From: Candidatus Bathyarchaeota archaeon | GTDB lineage: Archaea > Thermoproteota > Bathyarchaeia > Bathyarchaeales > Bathyarchaeaceae | Direction of reading: 5' to 3' | Length of the DNA: 7,941 nt | NCBI GenBank assembly: GCA_020344435.1 | Contig: CP070826.1 | Span: 1,012,983 to 1,020,923 of the forward strand | Part shown: positions 4,644 to 7,941 of the stretch, in pieces | Layout of the letters: every line of letters starts with the position of its first letter | Numbering within the stretch: position 1 is the first letter of the stretch | Notes under the pieces: generated by a model | Databases searched by the model: none | Told to the model about the DNA's origin: nothing | Seen by the model: the letters and a program-made list of their open reading frames with translations, nothing else | Program-made: the position numbers and the translations under genes

Positions 4644-5033
4644 TTATGCGTTCGCAGGCTTCAGATATTTCAAATCTGATAACGATCTGATTTCATCTCT
4701 CGAGCTGAACGCCGAAGGTCCCTGAGTGAACTCTTTCAGCGGGTTGATTTCTTCAAGTATGTGTTTTGGCACGGAGAATTGGGCAACGACCTTGCGATTG
4801 TTAGTTATGAGAAATGTGGCATTGTCCCGTGTTTGCTTGCGGCATTCGATTGATAGGCTTCCACATGTAGATTCTTGGCTTTTCCAGGCTTCAACAAAGC
4901 TTTCAAAAAAACTGGGGGAATCAATTCCATACTTCATTGAAACCGAGGCAAGATACTGAAGAAGCCTAAATTCTGCAGGCGAGTAATGCTTCCCACGGGG
5001 TCGACCTCGCCCCCTCGATAGTCTTCTTTGCAT
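4644..5033 (-). CDS. Hypothetical protein with AT-hook-like N-terminus
   Basis: The protein has 129 residues and belongs to no family I can name with confidence. The N-terminus MQRRLSRGRGRPRGK contains the AT-hook core GRP (10-12) flanked by arginines, a motif that inserts into the minor groove of AT-rich DNA. A helical region (18-50, YSPAEFRLLQYLAS to FVEAW) follows, then a small beta-rich part (about 58-91) with ATFLITNNRKVVAQFSVPK, and an acidic tail. The start is certain: the codon just before ATG 5033 is TAA in frame. The gene begins 25 bases after the Alba-HhH stop on the same strand and has no TATA-like box of its own, so it is probably co-transcribed with it. Co-transcription and the basic N-terminus suggest a chromatin or DNA-binding partner. 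One AT-hook-like motif is weak evidence, since Arg/Gly-rich tails also bind RNA. Confidence 0.7.
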   Translation of the reverse strand: MQRRLSRGRGRPRGKHYSPAEFRLLQYLASVSMKYGIDSPSFFESFVEAWKSQESTCGSLSIECRKQTRDNATFLITNNRKVVAQFSVPKHILEEINPLKEFTQGPSAFSSRDEIRSLSDLKYLKPANA

Positions 5034-5058
5034 TTAGCTCGTTCCCAGTGTCCATTGC

Positions 5059-5610
5059 CTAATGTTTGAGGGCTTTCTTGGCTTCATCGATCCACTTTGA
5101 AACTCTCTTCTCTGAGGTCTTAAGCTTGTCTGACAGTTCTTTTGGATCAGCATTTGCTAAGTCCCGCGCAGAGTTTACACCGCAGGACTTCAATTTCTCT
5201 GCGCTCTTAGCCCCGATTCCTTCTATACTGGTCAGCTCTGGGGAAGGCTTAGGAGGTGTAGACTTCTTCTTTTTACTCTCCTTCTTAGCCTCTTTCTTTG
5301 TGGAGGGAGCACGCGTTAGCGTGATTTCCATCGTTGAAACGTTTCTTGTTCCACCTTCTTCTTGCTGTATCTCTTCGGTTCCTATGGTGATTTTGTCTAC
5401 GTTCAGGTTTCTCATGAATCTGTGTCGGACTATCTCGGCGGCATCGACGGCGGTAGTTATTGCTTGGCCTCTTGCCTTCAAAGTGACTGTTTTAGTGTTG
5501 GATCTGCCGAAACTTGTTATTATCCCTAACACATAATTCATCGGGGGTTTTCTTCCCACGTAGATGACGCTTGGGTCCCTAGACCGACTATTCATTCTCA
5601 ACATCCTCAT
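5059..5610 (-). CDS. Alba (Sac10b) chromatin protein fused to a helix-hairpin-helix domain
   Basis: Residues 13-100 form a full Alba domain, the dimeric DNA/RNA-binding chromatin protein of archaea. It shows VIYVGRKPPMNYVLGIIT (15-32), LKARGQAITTAVDAAEIVRHRF (44-65) and the STMEITLTR end (92-100). K21 matches the second of the paired lysines acetylated in Sulfolobus Alba, and the first is R20. A Lys/Ser/Pro-rich linker (101-125, nine lysines) leads to a helix-hairpin-helix domain (126-182): LTSIEGIGAKSAEKL, with the GIG hairpin at 131-133, then RDLANADPKEL and a final helix ending EAKKALKH. Such domains bind the DNA backbone without sequence preference. Usual Alba proteins have about 90-100 residues, so this one is nearly doubled. 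Starts at codons 1, 3 and 6 are all ATG. Codon 6 (5595) has GAGG 9 bases upstream and may be the real one. The AT-hook gene follows 25 bases later. The fusion is in frame with no sign of an error. Confidence 0.9.
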   Translation of the reverse strand: MRMLRMNSRSRDPSVIYVGRKPPMNYVLGIITSFGRSNTKTVTLKARGQAITTAVDAAEIVRHRFMRNLNVDKITIGTEEIQQEEGGTRNVSTMEITLTRAPSTKKEAKKESKKKKSTPPKPSPELTSIEGIGAKSAEKLKSCGVNSARDLANADPKELSDKLKTSEKRVSKWIDEAKKALKH

Positions 5611-5643
5611 TGTCAGCTTAGTAGACTGAATAAGTAGACCTTA

Positions 5644-5651
5644 CTTTTAAA
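5644..5651 (-). promoter_or_regulatory. TATA box of the Alba-HhH unit
   Basis: The minus strand reads TTTAAAAG, identical to the cold-shock TATA box. The start site is expected near 5621, giving a leader of about 11 bases to ATG 5610 or 26 bases to ATG 5595. It separates this unit from the Lrp-like gene 128 bases upstream. Confidence 0.6.
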
Positions 5652-5711
5652 CACTCCTAGAGGAGAATGATGTGTTAACGGAGATTACTTCACCCGTTAT
5701 CTACTTCAAGT

Positions 5712-5719
5712 GCGCGCGC
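5712..5719. other. GCGCGC intergenic element, copy 5 (GCGCGCGC)
   Basis: TGCGCGCGCG (5711-5720) is the longest copy. It lies about 60 bases upstream of the Alba-HhH TATA box and 19 bases beyond the Lrp-like stop codon. Alternating purine-pyrimidine GC of this length could adopt Z-form under supercoiling. Confidence 0.4.
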
Positions 5720-5738
5720 GTCGAGGTAAGACGTGGTT

Positions 5739-6299
5739 CTAGAATCTATTCTGATTCTGCTGCAAGTGTCTGGCAATATTCGAGAGAGACAGCGGAAAAT
5801 AGCGGATTCTGTCCCCCAGAGCTATCATGAAGCTGTCAACTGCACTCACGTCGAAGAACTCAAATCGTGTCAGCCACCGCACAAATCTGGAATAAGATGT
5901 GTAGCTTCTATGGTAGGTTATGAAGACGCCATTGTATCCGATGCCTTCTCCTCTTTCAGCCATGATGACTTCGAGCGGGCCAGTCGCCGGGCTTTTCTTG
6001 GCCAATTCATAAGAGAGCTCCTGAGCTTTTTTGATTTGCTCAGCAGAAAGTCCCTTCTTCAGCTTAATGAGAGTTATAGCCATCAACTCATATCCAAGTT
6101 TGAGGAAGTCAGGGATTGCAGTATATTCTTTGATAATCCCATCTCTCTCCAATCTTGTTCGCACTCTTGTAACAGTAGGCTGAGAGACTCCGATAATCTT
6201 CGCCATTTGTCTGTCGCTCTGTCTCGAGTTCTTCATCAACTCAATGAGTACTTTCCACTCTTTCTCTTTCACAATTCTCACTTTCTTGCCAGAGCACAA
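5739..6299 (-). CDS. Lrp/AsnC-like transcription regulator
   Basis: The protein has up to 186 residues. The N-terminal AsnC-type winged helix-turn-helix (about 14-58) has EWKVLIELMKNSRQSDRQMA, then KIIGVSQPTVTRVRTRLERDG with the recognition helix SQPTVTRVRTRLE, and the wing IIKEYTAIPD. The stretch FLKLGYELMAITLIKLKKG (65-83) is the usual link into the sensor half. The rest (84-186) departs from the standard RAM domain: it lacks a clear ligand-site GxxD pattern and instead has VIMAERGEGIGYNGVFITYH and a FVRWLTRFEFFDVSAVDSF segment. This gives an alpha/beta fold whose ligand is unknown. The TTG at 6299 is the longest start, but the predicted transcription start lies near 6293, so GTG 6281 or GTG 6272 (with GTGAG just ahead) may be the true start. 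It lies just upstream of the Alba-HhH unit and may regulate it or itself. Confidence 0.85.
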   Translation of the reverse strand: MCSGKKVRIVKEKEWKVLIELMKNSRQSDRQMAKIIGVSQPTVTRVRTRLERDGIIKEYTAIPDFLKLGYELMAITLIKLKKGLSAEQIKKAQELSYELAKKSPATGPLEVIMAERGEGIGYNGVFITYHRSYTSYSRFVRWLTRFEFFDVSAVDSFMIALGDRIRYFPLSLSNIARHLQQNQNRF

Positions 6300-6314
6300 T
6301 GTTGTCGGTTGCCC

Positions 6315-6324
6315 ATAAAATTAT
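6315..6324 (-). promoter_or_regulatory. TATA-like box of the Lrp-like gene
   Basis: The minus strand reads ATAATTTTAT. With normal spacing, transcription would begin near 6293, inside the longest reading frame. This favours the GTG starts at 6281 or 6272 over TTG 6299. Confidence 0.4.
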
Positions 6325-6424
6325 CCTCTCCGCAGCTATCATGCAGGCATCCAAAATGTCCTTTCTGGCCAGAGCGGATATGCCTCTACAATCCTGCAGA
6401 ATCCCTCCTTTCTTGCATGTGCGT

Positions 6425-6430
6425 GCGCGC
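6425..6430. other. GCGCGC intergenic element, copy 6
   Basis: TGCGCGCC (6424-6431) lies in the 224-base gap between the surface-protein stop and the Lrp-like gene, about 100 bases upstream of the Lrp-like TATA box. Confidence 0.35.
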
Positions 6431-6523
6431 CAGATCTAGCAAGACAATTCTCGACCTGTAAATTATGAAAACTCGTATAGTGCTGCTGCATGCGCTCTTT
6501 GAATGGAAGTATGCAACGTGGAC

Positions 6524-7941
6524 CTAAGCTCTTCTTCTCATATATAGCATCGATACGACTGCTACTGTTGCTACAAGAATCGACGCCATTACCAGCCAGA
6601 AAAGAGTTGTCGACCATATGGCGGGCGGGAAACTCTCTAGAATGATGTTTCTGGAAGTAGAGTCTTCGATCAAGACCTGTTCGCTGGCGTGGGCTCTGAC
6701 TACTGTCAGCCAGTAATCAGTAGTGTAGTGTGCCGAGATTATGTATGTTCCCGCAGGTAACTTGAATAGTGCTTTGCCAGCTTGGTCAGTTGTGTCAAGC
6801 CCATATGCTACTCCTGACTGCGTTTCTGCGATGACATAAGACCCATGGACAGGCATCCCATTGTTCCCGTAGACTTGCACCGTCAGTTGATATACCCGGG
6901 CTTTTATGGTGAAGGGGCCATCAGAATCTACGTACACTGTTGTTTGGGCAACTATCACATTCTTCCAGTGAATTGTTAAGCCATAGTTTCCAGCCAAAAC
7001 ATGTGTTAAGTTGATTGAACCATTAGCTGACGTATAACGTGGCAGCTTCTCTGTGGTGCCATTTGTCCAAGTTGTATAGACCTGTGCATCCGGAAGAGGA
7101 TCATCTGCATCATCTGTTATTATGAAGATTGGATCATAATACTTGAGGATTCCAATTGTGAAGATGTGCCTCTCTTCCTCAATGAATGGATCGGCTGACC
7201 CAAAGCCAAGATTGTGGTAGTATCCATTGGTGTCAACAACGGTGACAATCACTGTGTAGTTGCCTAGGGCAGCTGCTATTGGATATGACCAGTTCGCTTC
7301 GAAGAGATGGAGATAGTTAAGTCGCCATTGCCCATCAGACACTCTAACCATCTCTGTTTCCTCAAACACGGGATAACCCGTTGGGTTCAGGATCGTCATG
7401 TTAACCGCGTGTATGTCATATCCGCCGAAGGGATCGGTGATGTTGGCTCTGACGATTACCTTGCGCCAACTTTCACTCCAGTTATGATGGAAGAGTGTGG
7501 TCTCCGAATTGTCAACTGAGTAGGTTTTGATTGAGATTGGCCTAGCATAGTCTCTGACAGGCAGGATTACCTTGCTTGGATACAATCTGGAATCATACCA
7601 GAACCTCGTGTCTGCAGAGGACCCCGTGTTTACTTCGAACTGGACTTGCAGAGTGGTGGCAGTGTTGAAAGTGTGAGCTAGCGGAACAGAGAGATTGTAG
7701 TTGTAGACTGGAACATCCATATAATTTCCGATGCTGCTGGTCACAGTTGGATTGAGTTGCCCTGAGTCCCATAGAACTGTACCGCCGGTGGTGACCTCTC
7801 TGAAGGTAAGCGAGAAGGTTGTTGGTTTGTATGCTGATCCATTTAACCATACAAAGACCTGCCAAGTACCATTGACCTTTACGGGTCCTGCAAGATTAGG
7901 ATACAGATAGAAGTCCATCACGATCTTCGGCAATCCGATGG
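6524..7941 (-). CDS. Large cell-surface protein with beta-sandwich domains and C-terminal membrane anchor (5' end outside window)
   Basis: The frame stays open to the right edge, and the visible part (about 471 residues) starts inside a domain, so the N-terminus and signal peptide lie beyond 7941. The in-frame TTG at 7933 is not a credible start. In order: a beta-rich jelly-roll-like domain (1-130), a second Ig-like domain (about 131-255), and two carboxypeptidase-regulatory or CNA-B-like modules. These span about 258-345 (DPLPDAQVYTTW, YTSANGSINLTHVLAGNYGLTI) and 346-432 (QLTVQVYGNNGMPVHGS, TTDQAGKALFKLPAGTYIIS). A single membrane helix (about 439-464) and an MRRRA cytoplasmic end close the protein. 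Numerous NxS/T sequons (NGT, NLS, NWS, NIT, NMT, NYT, NLT) fit an N-glycosylated archaeal exterior protein. It probably serves in the cell envelope, adhesion or structure, and no enzyme motif is visible. Numbering counts from the TTG at 7933. Confidence 0.8.
   Translation of the reverse strand, partial: IGLPKIVMDFYLYPNLAGPVKVNGTWQVFVWLNGSAYKPTTFSLTFREVTTGGTVLWDSGQLNPTVTSSIGNYMDVPVYNYNLSVPLAHTFNTATTLQVQFEVNTGSSADTRFWYDSRLYPSKVILPVRDYARPISIKTYSVDNSETTLFHHNWSESWRKVIVRANITDPFGGYDIHAVNMTILNPTGYPVFEETEMVRVSDGQWRLNYLHLFEANWSYPIAAALGNYTVIVTVVDTNGYYHNLGFGSADPFIEEERHIFTIGILKYYDPIFIITDDADDPLPDAQVYTTWTNGTTEKLPRYTSANGSINLTHVLAGNYGLTIHWKNVIVAQTTVYVDSDGPFTIKARVYQLTVQVYGNNGMPVHGSYVIAETQSGVAYGLDTTDQAGKALFKLPAGTYIISAHYTTDYWLTVVRAHASEQVLIEDSTSRNIILESFPPAIWSTTLFWLVMASILVATVAVVSMLYMRRRA

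Noticed and set aside
5066..5536. Forward frame of 156 codons opposite Alba-HhH
   Set aside because: The reverse strand encodes an unmistakable Alba domain. The forward peptide is a low-complexity mirror of the lysine-rich linker and hairpin codons.
5733..6461. Long forward frame (242 codons) opposite the Lrp-like gene
   Set aside because: Its protein is Ser/Cys/His-rich with no fold pattern. It lies antisense to a clear regulator with an intact helix-turn-helix and has no promoter or ribosome site.
6339..6617. Minus-strand frame of 92 codons between the surface protein and the Lrp-like gene
   Set aside because: It overlaps the coding end of the surface protein in another frame, and its composition is unlike a real protein. 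The gap is better read as a promoter region.
7307..7865. Forward 70-codon frame and minus-strand 90-codon frame within the surface protein
   Set aside because: They lie inside a continuous glycoprotein-like coding region and have no features of their own.
1..7941. CRISPR array, tRNA, rRNA, insertion sequence or phage gene
   Set aside because: No regularly spaced repeats, cloverleaf-like T-arm sequence, transposase motifs or terminal inverted repeats were found on reading both strands.

Overview
The window looks like a chromosomal piece of an archaeon. It encodes a TATA-binding protein (TBP), an Alba-type chromatin protein and an Lrp/AsnC-type regulator. Promoters carry archaeal TTTAAA-type TATA boxes, and several genes have GGAGGTGA-like ribosome sites. 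The style of the TBP and of several small membrane or secreted proteins recalls TACK archaea, perhaps Bathyarchaeia; this placement comes from family resemblance recalled without a search.

Left part (1-2635): a possible C-terminal scrap of a gene entering from the left edge (3-110), then a VIT1/CCC1-like metal transporter (254-790, +). Convergent to it is a two-gene minus-strand unit: a winged-helix regulator (1492-1791) followed by a four-helix membrane protein with a Spy/CpxP-like extracytoplasmic helical segment (899-1465). Diverging from that unit is a small secreted or membrane-anchored protein of unknown function (2156-2635, +).

Middle (2636-4572): a cold-shock-domain protein (2994-3194), a 43-base uninterrupted pyrimidine tract, then TBP (3469-4032, apparently starting at CTG). 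TBP overlaps by 4 bases a small membrane protein resembling the CruF/DUF422 carotenoid family (4029-4427). A 29-residue, extremely basic miniprotein that could be an eL41-like ribosomal protein (4483-4572) follows.

Right part (4644-7941), all on the minus strand. In transcription order: a large N-glycosylatable surface protein with a C-terminal membrane anchor, whose 5' end lies outside the window; an Lrp/AsnC-like regulator; an Alba domain fused through a lysine-rich tail to a helix-hairpin-helix domain; and, 25 bases later, a small unknown protein with an AT-hook-like N-terminus.

The core of the window (about 2.9-6.3 kb) is therefore a cluster of nucleic-acid-binding proteins: Csp, TBP, an eL41-like peptide, an AT-hook protein, Alba-HhH and Lrp-like. 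The most notable items are the Alba-HhH fusion with its AT-hook partner, the non-standard TBP start, the hidden basic miniprotein, and a GCGCGC element found six times, always between genes.
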